Source: Guillardia theta CCMP2712 (taxonomy: Eukaryota; Cryptophyceae; Pyrenomonadales; Geminigeraceae). From it: a DNA stretch of 44,981 nt. Both the position numbers and the translations under genes were made by a program. The notes beneath the pieces were generated by a model, which had not been told where the DNA came from, made no database searches, and saw nothing but the letters and a program-made list of their open reading frames with translations. Positions 23,801 through 33,247 of this stretch are shown one piece after another (the stretch's first letter is position 1; the number at the start of each line of letters is the position of its first letter). The stretch spans positions 220,633-265,613 of the forward strand of contig NW_005434572.1 of NCBI RefSeq assembly GCF_000315625.1, written 5' to 3'.

Positions 23801-24157
23801 CGTACCTCGTGTACTCAGTGCTGGTCTACTTCATCCATCCCTTCAAGGTCACCCACTCGTCTCCTCTCCTCTTGTTTCTTGCCATCCACTCCTCAAGCCT
23901 GACGGCTGCGGTAGGACGGGAACGGCAGGACCGGCAGGATCCTCGCCAACTGCATCCTCAAGGCGGCCGGGTGAGCTTAGATGGCTCGGACGGGATGGTG
24001 ACCCTGCTGCAGTTTCCCAGCTCTTATCACGCATCACGACAAGGTTCGCGTCCTCACTGACCCCTATAGCGCTGAGTGCCCAGCAGGTTCTCAGCTTCGA
24101 CGCCTTCTTCTGGCGCGTGAAGCTGCGGTCGGGTTCAACGCGAGCAGCAGGAGCTGA
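17898..24157 (+). CDS. kelch propeller - coiled coil - Fic domain fusion (putative AMP-transferase)
   Basis: Thirty-two exons sum to 3087 nt, about 1028 aa. Residues 1-70 are Gly/Ser/Asn-rich. About 71-370 hold six kelch repeats, one beta-propeller, each with a Gly-Gly pair after a hydrophobic strand and a following Trp or aromatic strand (RWGHAAVSI..LVLGG, WKHSAVRI..YLYGG, SHHAAVV..LVFGG, AGHTLT..IMFGG, SGHVAVA..AIFGG, EHSGVVV..FVFGG). About 371-690 are a Gly/Ser linker and helical coils; about 728-857 are Tyr/Thr/Ser/Pro-rich (TSYSTARTSYSSTRPG). The Fic domain begins near GEYRKEIVTG and continues YLVYSVLVYFIHPFK. The motif HPFKDGNGRTGR (959-970) is completed by splicing out 23848-23914; RILANC follows. 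Fic enzymes move AMP or related groups from nucleotides to target hydroxyls; the catalytic His and GNGR loop are intact. I saw no clear (S/T)xxxE(G/N) inhibitory helix. Kelch repeats would supply target binding. Three introns are GC-AG. The C-terminal 50 residues are the least certain part. Confidence 0.85.
22020..22121. repeat. 14-bp intronic minisatellite
   Basis: About seven head-to-tail copies of GAGAGAAATCGAGG inside an intron of the kelch-Fic gene (between exons ending 22018 and starting 22262). It starts at the donor itself, so the array probably grew out of the splice-site region. Confidence 0.85.
23151..23290. repeat. 17-bp intronic minisatellite
   Basis: About seven copies of GAAGGAGGAGAGGGAGT, mildly varied, in the intron between exons ending at 23150 and starting at 23321 of the kelch-Fic gene. 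Purine-only on the + strand. Confidence 0.85.
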
Positions 24158-24432
24158 GTGAGGAAGAGGGGTAAAGATCAGATAGCTAGAGGAGGACCTG
24201 CGGTTGAAACAATATCTTTATCGTCAGAAACTTCCTAACGCTGATGTGGAAAGATTCGCTGTCTTGCTCGTATGTAATTTATGAATATCACAAACTTTGT
24301 CGGAGAAAGCCCCTTCCTACACCTCCCTGCTCTCACCTTCACCCCAGCTCTCTTCCTCTTCCCCTCCCGCGACTCCACCCTGCGATGCTCCTCCTCCTCG
24401 CTCCGCTCTCTCATCCCTTGCATCAGTAGCTC
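24158..24432. other. convergent 3' flanks
   Basis: Non-coding gap between the kelch-Fic gene (+) and SAR1 (-), with a pyrimidine-rich stretch at about 24310-24420. Nothing else seen. Confidence 0.5.
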
Positions 24433-25341
24433 TCAAAACTTTTGTGACAACCACTTGAAGCCATCGTAGTACCCTGAGCCACTCACCAGCGAGCAGCTGA
24501 AAACCTGAAGGAAAGTGAGGTGAGGCAAAGGAGGAGGAGGGACAAAGGAGCAACAGGTTGAGGTAGACACAAGGACGAGAAATGAAATGGAAGGAGCGAT
24601 AGAAATGAAATGGGAGGAGCGATAGGACAACAAGAGACGAGCGAGGGCTGCGTCGTAGCTGGTGAGAACAACGAGAGAGGGGAGGAAGGAGATAGAGGAG
24701 GGGAGGAGGACACACCTCTACATCCCGCTCCTTCTCAAGGTCATCCAGCCCCAGCTCCTCTGCTAACTGATCTTTGTCAACACTTGCCTGACCCTGTCAT
24801 CAGCACGGCCATGACTAGTCTCCTTCTCTTCGCGCACCTCAAGATCGATCTTGTTCCCCAGCACAAGGATGGGAACATCTGCGATGTCCTCCACAGACAA
24901 GATCTGCTGGATCTCTCTTTTCGCCTCCCCAAACCTCGCGCGATCCGCACTATCCACCATGAACACGATCGCGTCTGCCCCTGAGTAGTACTCCTCCCAC
25001 AGATCCCGAACCTGCGCAGGGTCAGTGTCGTACGCATGGAAAGAAGAGCAACCTGCTCGTGTCCTCCGAGATCCCACGCGGTGAATTTAATGTTGCCCAG
25101 AGAGAAGGTCTTGGAATGCGCTTTGGTTGTGGGCACGAAAGGACGAAGCTCGTTGCTGCATAGCTTGTGCAACAATGTTGACTTGCCCGCATTATCCAGT
25201 CCTGCATTATGACGTCACAACCAAACGTGTTGCTCCACAAGGCAACGGGACGATGAGGCAGCAAGGCGTCGTCACAGTGAAACAGCAGGTGCCAGAGAGG
25301 TTGAGGAGAGCCAAAACAACTTTGGGATGGATGGAGACCAT
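24433..25341 (-). CDS. SAR1: SAR1-like small GTPase (COPII coat assembly)
   Basis: Five exons give about 175-180 aa. The P-loop (GLDNAGKST) is built across an intron. Switch I has VPTTKAHS, switch II is WDLGGHEQVRDLW, and the guanine-specificity motif is GNKIDLE. The C-terminus VFSCSLVSGSGYYDGFKW matches the end of SAR1. DLGGH in place of the DxGGQ of ARF proteins is the SAR1 hallmark. SAR1-GTP inserts an N-terminal helix into the ER membrane and recruits Sec23/24. Introns of 43 bp (after GGHEQ) and 53 bp are GT-AG; the intron before the P-loop fits best as GC-AG. The N-terminus is uncertain: the start shown opens MVSIHPKVVLALL, and an upstream exon carrying the membrane helix may be missing. 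The stop after WLSQKF is firm. Confidence 0.87.
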
Positions 25342-25453
25342 CAGGGTGTTTGGGTGGGTATGAGCATGGTGAAGTGAGTATGGCGGGGCAACTGCACTCT
25401 ACGATCTCGAACAAGTTGGAATGTTACGATAAACGAAGAGTGAGCAGAGGTAG

Positions 25454-25690
25454 ATGAGAGGAGGAGGCAGCAGATGTAGAGGTGGAGGGAGCATGCAAGG
25501 CGGTATTCTTGTCATTACCCAGCAGCAGAATCGTCGCATCTCGTTTCCACAGTCCCAACAGCCGCAGCAGCCCCCGCAGCCATTCCAGCAGCATCGTCGA
25601 TCCTTTACCCTACCCCCCATCCCCTACAACCCCCCACTGTCCTATGCGGGCTTGCCTCGGACCCATGCCTCTACATTCAATTACAACTCA
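25454..25690 (+). CDS. Gln/Pro-rich open frame, possibly a broken or partial gene
   Basis: An open frame starting MRGGGSRCRGGG continues into a Gln/Pro-rich stretch (PQSQQPQQPPQPFQQHRRS) and PPIPYNPPLSYAG. It then runs straight into G+C-rich block 2, where the translation loses all character. Codon use looks protein-like up to about 25690. It may be the first exon of a gene, a shadow, or a gene interrupted by the block. Nothing identifies its function. Confidence 0.25.
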
Positions 25691-26460
25691 GTCCTGGCCG
25701 GGCACTGGCCGCGCGGCAGCCCGGGCCGGGCAGTGCCGCGGCCGCTGTCACTGGCTTGAAGGCCCGCCGGGGCCGGGGCGTCACGGTGCCGACTGAGCCT
25801 GAGCGGCCTCGGAGCCTCAGTGAGTCCGCGCAGCAGTCCCGGATCAGACGGTGGCACCGGCATAATTGATCGGACGCCGCACAGCGGCACTGGGCACACG
25901 GCGCGGCCCCCGCACGCATGGGCCCGCGCCGGGCCGCCGTACACCAGGTTGGCACGGTCCGGCAGGCTGGCACCCGGGCCAGTGACCGTCGGCGTGACTC
26001 AGGCTGGCACACTGGGCCCGGGGGCCGCTCACACTGCGGCAGCCGGGCCGCGTGCTGGCCGCGGCCCGGCGGCGGGCACCGGACCGGGATGAGTGACTGT
26101 GGCGATCTGGGGGGCGGCCCGGCGCGATCCCAGCCATCATCATGGCCCCCGCGGCCGGCATCCGACGCCGGACCCGGGGGGCGAACACGGTACGGGACGG
26201 TCACCGAGATCATTAATACTCAATTTAGGCCTCCGAGTCTGAGTCGGGCCTCATTCCGGATCGTCGGACCCGGGGGGGGGGGGGGGCGGCGTACGGTACC
26301 GCACGGCAAGTACTGTGACGAGGCTCCTGAAGTTAAGTACAAAAATCAGTACGGTACGAGGACATCGGACGGCCCAATCAGGAGCCTCGTACGGTCTCGT
26401 ACTGATTTTAACTTAACTTTGAGTAAAGAGAGACTTTGCTCGGTAGTAGTTTGTGGGTAG
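25685..26460. repeat. G+C-rich non-coding block 2
   Basis: Begins near a word shared with block 1 (CAACTCAGT here, GAACTCAGT there) and is full of GGCCCGGG, GCCGCGG and CACTG/CAGTG words. It includes a run of 15 G at about 26272-26286. The right part falls into an A+T-richer segment with paired inverted repeats. Long open frames on both strands are composition artefacts. Flanks are an orphan Gln/Pro-rich frame on the left and an intergenic stretch on the right. Confidence 0.7.
26320..26417. repeat. interleaved inverted repeats at the end of block 2
   Basis: Two inverted pairs. 26320-26330 (GAGGCTCCTGA) matches 26378-26388 in reverse complement. 26331-26361 matches 26385-26417 with a few differences; its core words are AATCAGTAC and GTACTGATT. 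The pairs overlap, so they can form alternative hairpins. The structure resembles the terminal inverted repeats of a small non-autonomous element, but no target-site duplication was established. Confidence 0.7.
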
Positions 26461-27289
26461 TTTTACAGGCAAGTTTGGCCCTTCAAGGCTTCAGAGCCAC
26501 ATGACCGTTACTGAGCCTTTGCCGCGTCATTTTCAAGTTCGGCTGCCATGACCCTACCCCCCCTCACTGGCTCAACAGTATCATTAACCCACTAACTGAC
26601 GCCCCGGTTAGCCTCTCATGCGGCGGCGGATCAAGTGACCCGGTTCTTTCACCAACCGGCGCTGGGTTCAAGGGGGGGTGGCCGTGGGTTCACTCCGAGG
26701 CTCAGCTAGGAATCAAGTTGCGGGTACTACCCCAGGTCCGCCTGCCACAGGGGCGGTAGGCCCCCCACCCCAAAATCCAGCCACGTGCCAAGTAGGGCCG
26801 GACGGTTAGTGGCAACGACCGGTGGCTAGAAAACAGGGGTCCACAGTATCGAGTGTGGGGGTACAAAAGTACCGGGGGTAGTGCTTTGAAAGCGTGCCTC
26901 TGAGTTGCTGAGAAACGGCGGGGACCGGGGAGGGGATAAAAGCATGCGAGGAAGCAAGCTTGATTTGCCGCTCTGATCACACCTGTGCCATGGGCACTGG
27001 CAGGCCATGCACTTCACTCTGTGCTCATGATAGTAATTGTGTCATTCCAATGTGGAAGCTTGCCAAGTTTTCTTTGTCCTTCCACCTTACTTTTGTTGAG
27101 TCACTTGTCTGACAAGCATAGACAACAAGTTCTTTTCATCTTATCCTCAGTTACAAGATTTTCTTCACAGATAGGCTGTTTGTTGGCAACAGAAGGGCAT
27201 GGCGTGAATGATTTGCTTTTGAAAACATTGAAAGATTTGTTCAAAGCAGCCCACTTATTTCTTCATTTTCAGCCAGTCAAGCTTTCGGG
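26461..27289. other. intergenic, upstream of the small Cys-tailed gene
   Basis: No gene supported. The left two thirds are still fairly G+C-rich with poly-C and poly-G runs. From about 27000 the sequence becomes T-rich and probably holds the promoter and leader of the gene at 27290. Confidence 0.45.
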
Positions 27290-27755
27290 ATGGCCGATGA
27301 CAAGCAAACACCTGTTGCTCAGCCTGCTGTCCCATCGTCCTCATCTCAGGGCCCTGATTTCATGCAGCAGATGATGATGATGCAGGTTTTGATTGGCCTC
27401 TTGCAATCTTTCACACATGTTGATATTACCTTTTCAGATGATGAACAACCAGCAGGCACAAAACGCTGCTATGGTGGCCGCCGCTACTGTAAGTTCAACC
27501 TACAGTTTATAACATCTGATATGGAATGCATGACAGAAATCAGAACCTGTCATCAACAACGCCAACTTGGGTAACAGCAACAATGCTTCCAGTGGTGGTG
27601 GTGGTGGTGGTGGTGGTGGATACGGCGGCGGCGGCGGCGGCGGGAACACGACGGTGATAGTCCAGACCCGACAGAAGTACTGCGGTGTCAAGAGCTGGAT
27701 ATGCTGCCTACTGTTTGGCTTTCCATGCATCTACCTTTGCCCCCTTGATGATTGA
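27290..27755 (+). CDS. small Gly-rich protein with Cys-rich hydrophobic C-terminus
   Basis: Three exons (27290-27385, 27438-27488, 27537-27755) sum to 366 nt, 121 aa. The N-terminal half is Gln/Met/Asn-rich (FMQQMMMMQMMNNQQAQ), followed by a Gly run (GGGGGGGGGYGGGGGGG). The end is a compact hydrophobic, Cys-rich tail (YCGVKSWICCLLFGFPCIY, then LCPLDD). Such YCG...CPxD tails occur in small eukaryotic membrane-associated proteins whose Cys residues may be acylated; I cannot name the family. Splice sites are classic GT-AG, and AATAAA lies 50 bp after the stop. Likely a membrane-attached adaptor with a disordered head; function unknown. Confidence 0.75.
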
Positions 27756-27804
27756 TCGTTGCGGTTACAATACAACACCGTACACGCATGCATCTGTAAA
27801 TGCG

Positions 27805-27810
27805 AATAAA
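27805..27810 (+). promoter_or_regulatory. polyadenylation signal AATAAA
   Basis: AATAAA lies 50 bp downstream of the stop codon of the small Cys-tailed gene, in an A+T-rich context typical of a 3' end. Confidence 0.5.
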
Positions 27811-28014
27811 TCGGTTGGTTTGCAATGATCCCCAATCCCACCATGTTCAAATCTTCCGTATTTTTTGAACAAGGATAAGAAGACTGTAGATTGATACATT
27901 CCACGAGAATTAAGGTTCGTTCATCGAATATCTCAAGCATTCGTCAGGATCATGCCAGTAACTTGGCAGATGGTTTGATTCCTATTTCTCCTTTTTCTTT
28001 TCTGCACCCCAAAG

Positions 28015-28227
28015 ATGTTTTTGTACTACAATAGGACCAAATTAGCTGAGCTGTGTACTGCAGATGACGTTGAGATCTGTTGTGCTGAGGACTTGTACAG
28101 GACTGAACTTGCCGGTCGACACTTCAGAGGCGATTACGATAAAGGATTGTTCGAGATAATACTTAATGAGTTGTGTACAGTTACGAATCCTCGCATCATA
28201 TCGATTTGTTGCCCCTTTTCATCATAA
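28015..28227 (+). CDS. 70-aa open frame, doubtful
   Basis: Opens MFLYYNRTKLAELCTADD right after a CAAAG that could be a splice acceptor, and has a balanced amino-acid composition (DVEICCAEDLYRTELAGRHF). It could be an exon of a plus-strand gene. No domain, no partner exon and no homologue is recognised. Low confidence. Confidence 0.2.
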   Translation: MFLYYNRTKLAELCTADDVEICCAEDLYRTELAGRHFRGDYDKGLFEIILNELCTVTNPRIISICCPFSS

Positions 28228-28261
28228 CCTGTGTCAGAGGGCCTTGAATGAGTGCGCTATA

Positions 28262-28308
28262 CATGAAAAGAGACATTTATGAAAAGAGACATATATGAAA
28301 AGAGACAC
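28262..28308. repeat. short TGAAAAGAGACAT tandem repeat
   Basis: Three copies of about 16 bp, each with TGAAAAGAGACAT or a one-base variant, followed by a decayed copy with GAAAGAGAG. Intergenic. Confidence 0.75.
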
Positions 28309-29510
28309 GAATGAATTTTCAAAAAGACATAGATGGAAAGAGAGTGATACAGGCTTCATTGAGCAGAGAGTGAGACAAGCACTTTAATGAACAGATTACG
28401 AGGTGATAGAGGTTTGTCTAAGAATCTATAGATATTGGTAGCAGGGTGAAACAATGTTTCAAATCATCGTAACGGCAAAAAGCACCGATCAGGTTTCTCT
28501 GTTTTGTTTCAACATCATGGAAGTTTCTGTCATCTCTTTCATTCACTCGTCAGTCACAGTCTGTGCATACTGACTCGACAACAGAGAAAGCATCTTGGTG
28601 GTAGGACAGCAGGCTGAAGGAAAGATTAAAGCACAATTACTGTTTTACATTGACTGAAACCTAACTAGAGAAGAAATTGCAGAATAAGATACAACAGCCT
28701 TGAAATTTGCATGACGATCATCAAGCTGCATAGTCTTGCCATTTGAAGAATTCTTCATGCGGCACCATTTCCAAGAAGTTGCGTTTTGTTTCTCTGTTTG
28801 GTCACTGATTTCCAATAACAACTTGGTATCTACATCTCAAGCGCGTGACAATGGGTTTGCTAATCTGCGAAGTTTCATGCCATAACTTTCATACTTCACA
28901 CTGGTCACTAGTTTTCCCATATTCTAACGTTCACTATGGACATGGTCATGAATGGCATCAGTGAGATGCAGTCGACTCCGATCGCGGGAACCTTTATACC
29001 TCGATGGGGAACAACCAACCTCTGATTCTCGCCTTGCCATTGGTTCGCAAGCAGACAATGCTAGACTCAGAATATGATGGACTCAAACTATGAAGGCCAT
29101 GACCCCTGCTTTCTCTTCTTTGATTCCCCATTCCTTTTTCCCCTTCTAGCGTTGTTCATTCTTCCTATCTCTCTCCCCCCCTCCTTCTCGGCCACTTCCC
29201 CCCCTCCCGGCCCCTCTTTCTCTCCCTCCATTCCCCCCTCTCCCCTTCTTTCTCTCTCCCCTTCTTTCTCTCTCTCGCTCGCTCCCTCGCCCTCTGTCTC
29301 GCTCCCTCGCCCTCTCTCTCTCTCTCTCGCTCGCTCGCTCGCTCTCCCATCATCCTCGCTGCTCTCTCTGCCATACAAAGCATATTCTTGTTCAGGGATT
29401 CCAGCTGCCTCAATCCCCAACCCCCTCTTTTCCTCGTTCTCACTACCCCTCCCCTGGGCCATAGCGAAGTGCGGCGATTCAACAATGCTGTAGATGCCGC
29501 GGCGGGCGCT
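28309..29510. other. intergenic with CT-rich microsatellite
   Basis: No gene recognised. From about 29165 to 29350 the + strand is almost pure C/T with TCTCTCTCGCTCGC and CCCTCTCTCT runs. This sits 160 bp upstream of the PH-RhoGAP start, so it may lie in that gene's promoter or leader. Confidence 0.5.
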
Positions 29511-32198
29511 ATGGTGGGCGACGGGGATGGCGGGAGGGCTCCAAGTTCAAGAGAAGCATCAGTTTATGACTCTACAAGAGGAGATGCGAAGAAGAGCAAG
29601 AACCACCGATCTCTCTCGCTTCGAGGACAGAGGCATCATGTAAGCTTTCTGCTGTCCTCACTACTGTGTAACTCCATTCTTGTTCAGACGTCGGTTCAAG
29701 ACGCGGCAGGGAGAGGAGCTTGTGGTTGTTGATGACAAGACCCTAATTGACTCCACAGAAGAAGAATGGCAACAAGCATTTCATTTTGTCTTGTTGAAGT
29801 TGGATGATGTTTCGGACGCTAAATACTCGTTGCTTTATCGACATTCACGTTCCGTCCGCCTCCCCTCCTTTGCCTGGTGGAGGAGGTGCTACCTGGCACT
29901 TGGTAGGCAGATTACAAAGCATGCTTGCAAGGTGTATGTCGAATCCCCATCGTTTGCCTGCAGGGAAAGAATAGTCTTCTTATCAAATATAGTATCTGAA
30001 AAAGGGCTTCAAAAGATTCATAAGGTCGAGGACTTGAAGGCGCTTGTGCAGGACGAGGATTATGAGCAGCTGCAAACAACAATGCCGCGACCGCAGGTGC
30101 CCGAGGCAAGAGGAGCTTCAACAAGGCTCTTCCTTGATATTGTTCTGGAAGGAATTCTTTACAAACAGAGCAAGGACAAGAATTTGATTGGGGTGAAAAC
30201 ATGGAAGAAGCGATGGGTGGCTGTAGGTAGAGAGGCACTCTACCTTTACAACACTTCCTCGAGACCAGATGCAGACCAGGAGCCAAAGTCAATCATCCTC
30301 CTTGAGGGCGTGAGTCTCGTTCCTTGCCACTCCTCCAGCAAGCGCCCGTACACCTTCGCCCTTCAGTTGCCTGCGCGTAGTGCAGACTCAGAATCCACAG
30401 AAGTGATAAACTTTGCTGGTCAGTCAGACAATGATGTTCAGCGATGGATCACAGCGATCTCTTCTCAGGCATCAAGCACCAAAGTGTTCGGGTGTTCCCT
30501 TGAAGTTCACTTGCGCAGCACCAACAGTTTGTTGGAGCTTCCTGTCGTGGCGAAGAGATGTATTGCAGCAATCAAGCAGAGAGGACTGAAGATTGAAGGA
30601 ATCCTTCGTGTTGCTGGATCTGCTCTGCGAATTCAGCGCTTGCGGTTGTTGTTTGATGTTGTTGGAGACTACGATGTGGAAGAAGAGGCAGATATCCACA
30701 CTGTGGCGAGCTTGTTAAAACTGTACCTTCGCGAGCTGCCAGAGCCAGTCGTTCCTTTTGAGTTCTACCAAGATTTAGTGCAATTGATCGACACGAAGAC
30801 TGAAGCGAAGGTACCTGAATCGAAGGTGAGCAGCAAGTGACTAGTGAAATGAGGATCTGACGACTGATCGCTAGTTGGAGAAACTTGGTCGCATCGTATG
30901 TCTATTACCTGATTGCAATAAGAGACTCTTGACTGCATTGCTGGAGGTGACATTCATGCATTCGAGAACCGCTTGTCTGATATTTTTTGGTCAGCTTGCT
31001 GTCGAAATCATCGACAATGTTGATGTGAACAAGATGTCGGCTCAAGGCATGGCAACTGTGCTGGGTCCAAGTCTTCTTCGTCCCAACAGACCTCCTGAGG
31101 ATTCTGCGAGCGTGCAAATGCTATCAGACTCGATTGCAGCCAATCGAGTAACTCTCGTCCTTGTCCAAAACTTCGAGTTCTTTCGGCCCTACTTGTCGAC
31201 GATTACGATAGACTCAAACTCCCCGGAGACTGAAACTTACGAGGAGTTCAAGGAAAGAGTCTGCCGCCAGTTAAACCTAGGTGCTCTTGACAAACCAAAG
31301 CCTCGCTCGGCCAAGGATGGTGGACTGTCACTGTCTGGTAAGGCCTATTGTTTCTGAGAACACACGTGAGTCTTGACTTGCATTCGTAGTTCTGTCAGAA
31401 GAAGTAGAGAAATTGCAAAAGATCTTACAAAACGACAAGGACGATCCTGAGAACGTCGGAACTTTCTTTCCCTTTGTGACTTAACAAGAAGCGTGTCAGG
31501 TTTTATGATGCTGAAATTGTTTTGCATGCAGTGGGAGAATCTTGCGTCGGCTCAGACCAAGGCCTGCGAGTATCAAGATGCTGTCTCGTCATACAAGAAG
31601 GCGATTGAACTGCACGCGAAGCAGGGGACCAGCAATGCACAGAACTACATTAAGGAATAGATTTCTGCTCCCACCAGCGCGTGTCTGACATGTTGACGTC
31701 CAGATGGGGCTGATATATGAGAGTTTAGGGGAGGCTGACCAGGTCTCTCTGAACCTCGTCTACTGCAGTTGGCAACTTTGACTTGACAACTTCATCAGGC
31801 AAAGGAAATCTACAGACAGTGCGGATCACTGCCGGGAGGGCTGATTGCAAGCTACATGCTTCAAGATCTGATGAAGCGAATGCAGCTTTTAGAGGTGCAA
31901 AACCTCTCCAATATATCACATCTGACATGTACTGGTAGGATGATGAAGCCGGAAATAAAGTACATTCATGATGTTTCACCTGATTTCGTCTTGACATTCA
32001 AGCCTCTTTCCCTTCTTTTCTCCATACATTAGGCTGCGTCAATGACAAGTTCGGCCTCAAGAGCATGGACAGATATAGGTACCTATGTTGAATGATCTAT
32101 TCTCTCATTCCACCGCAGACAACCAACAAGGACGATGCTCAAGCTGTTCCCACAGGCTCAGATTCTGCAAATGCGAGCGAGATTCACAAGCGTTGTAG
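29511..32198 (+). CDS. PH - RhoGAP - TPR protein
   Basis: Ten exons sum to 2109 nt, 702 aa. Residues 1-185 hold a basic, Ser-rich start and an unassigned region. A PH domain lies at about 190-300 (LEGILYKQ, TWKKRWVAVGREALYLY, WITAIS). The RhoGAP domain is at about 310-530. It has the arginine finger in GLKIEGILRVAGS near residue 345, then LLKLYLRELPEPVVPFE and NKMSAQGMATVLGPSLLRP. A tail of TPR-like helices (YQDAVSSYKKAIELHA; IKMGLIYESLGEADQAKEIY) follows at about 570-640, then a short Cys-rich end whose last exon is least certain. RhoGAPs speed GTP hydrolysis by Rho/Rac/Cdc42 GTPases; PH suggests membrane phosphoinositide binding. The first intron (29633-29687) fits as GC-AG. The intron 31655-31703 fits only as GA-AG and joins one TPR helix pair in frame. 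Confidence 0.87.
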
Positions 32199-32292
32199 CA
32201 TCTATGAAAACTACAATTCTCAGACGTTACATTGAAGGATAAGCATCACCTTGTTTCCTTCGGATGTTTGAACCATGTGAGGGCGAGGAAAC

Positions 32293-32825
32293 CGGAAAGC
32301 AATCATTGAAAAGAATCAGTCTAGTTTATTCAATCTACATATTCACATCCAATGTCATATACATGCGCTCACTTCCAATCACAGGGCCACGTGTCTTCCA
32401 AGTGAGTCCTTGATCCTCCGATGGCACTTGATCATCTCCATCGATGCTTTGAGAGCTGCGAGCTGCTTTGCCCTCGATGGACATCCGTACTGGCTGCGCG
32501 CCTTGTCATCGTTGGTCCTACGGAGGGGGCGGTCCAAAGGGTCTTGTTGCGAGGAGGCGAGGAGGCGGGAGCTGGGACGAGCTGGAGAGCAGCGGGGCTC
32601 ATCCTTGAGGTCCTCGTCGCGAAGAGGCTGACGGGCTGGAGGGAGGATGTCGGCAGGAGCGTGCATGGGAATGAGGACGGGGAAGGTTGTGGTGGAGCCA
32701 GTGTGACCTCAGGGCTCTCTAAAGCAGGAGGGCGGGAGTCTCGAAGCTTCGAAAGAAGGTAATAGGGGGGTCGGAAAAGAGGGCTGACAAAGATCACGAG
32801 GAGCCTTACAGAGGTTGCTGACCCT
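32293..32825. repeat. left arm of long inverted repeat
   Basis: 533 bp, nearly identical in reverse complement to 33248-33794. One base difference (TTACAGAGG here, TTACAAAGG in the other arm) and a 14-bp duplication in the right arm are the only changes I found. The arms are separated by 422 bp of unique sequence. The left arm ends about 95 bp from the RhoGAP stop codon. Confidence 0.93.
32379..32666 (-). CDS. 95-aa open frame, left copy
   Basis: Encodes MHAPADILPPARQPLRDEDL... and ends KDSLGRHVAL. The same protein is encoded in the right arm, so both copies kept the frame, although the duplication may simply be recent. On this strand an AATAAA (32330-32325) follows the stop by about 50 bp, consistent with a real 3' end. 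Alternative frames of 113-141 codons also cross the arm. No domain recognised; composition is Arg/Pro/Ser-rich. Coding status is uncertain. Confidence 0.3.
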   Translation of the reverse strand: MHAPADILPPARQPLRDEDLKDEPRCSPARPSSRLLASSQQDPLDRPLRRTNDDKARSQYGCPSRAKQLAALKASMEMIKCHRRIKDSLGRHVAL

Positions 32826-33247
32826 GCGAAGGGGTTAGTGTAAGGCATCAAAATCATTCTCTCCTAGAAAGCAACGATTCATTGTCCATTTCTTGTAGTA
32901 AATAACACGGATACCGGTAGAAGGTGGTAGAAGGAATTTGAAACGGCAATCTGTGTAACTGAGCTTTACAGACATTGTTTGAAATACAGCTTTCTTTATT
33001 TCAAATTTCGCATGTCGCATTTGAAGTTTGTGACATTGACATCATTACACTGGGGCGGGTCCACGACTCTTTGAAGAACAAGGTGTCTCTCATCACATTG
33101 TCACAGACTCATCTAGAATCAATCTTCAGATTCTTCTGTTGTCATCACCCGCACGACCTGAAGCCTTCTATACTGCTCGATCAGCAAAAACGTCTATACG
33201 TATTGTATATTATCAAGCGCGTGTATGGAACGCTGTGTTTTACAGGA

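Noticed and set aside
23881-23940. Frameshift and Asn-to-Cys change in the Fic motif
   Set aside because: Disappears when the acceptor at 23914 is used, giving the canonical DGNGRTGR in frame.
25677-26460. 178-180-codon frames over G+C-rich block 2
   Set aside because: High G+C removes stop codons on both strands; no protein-like pattern.
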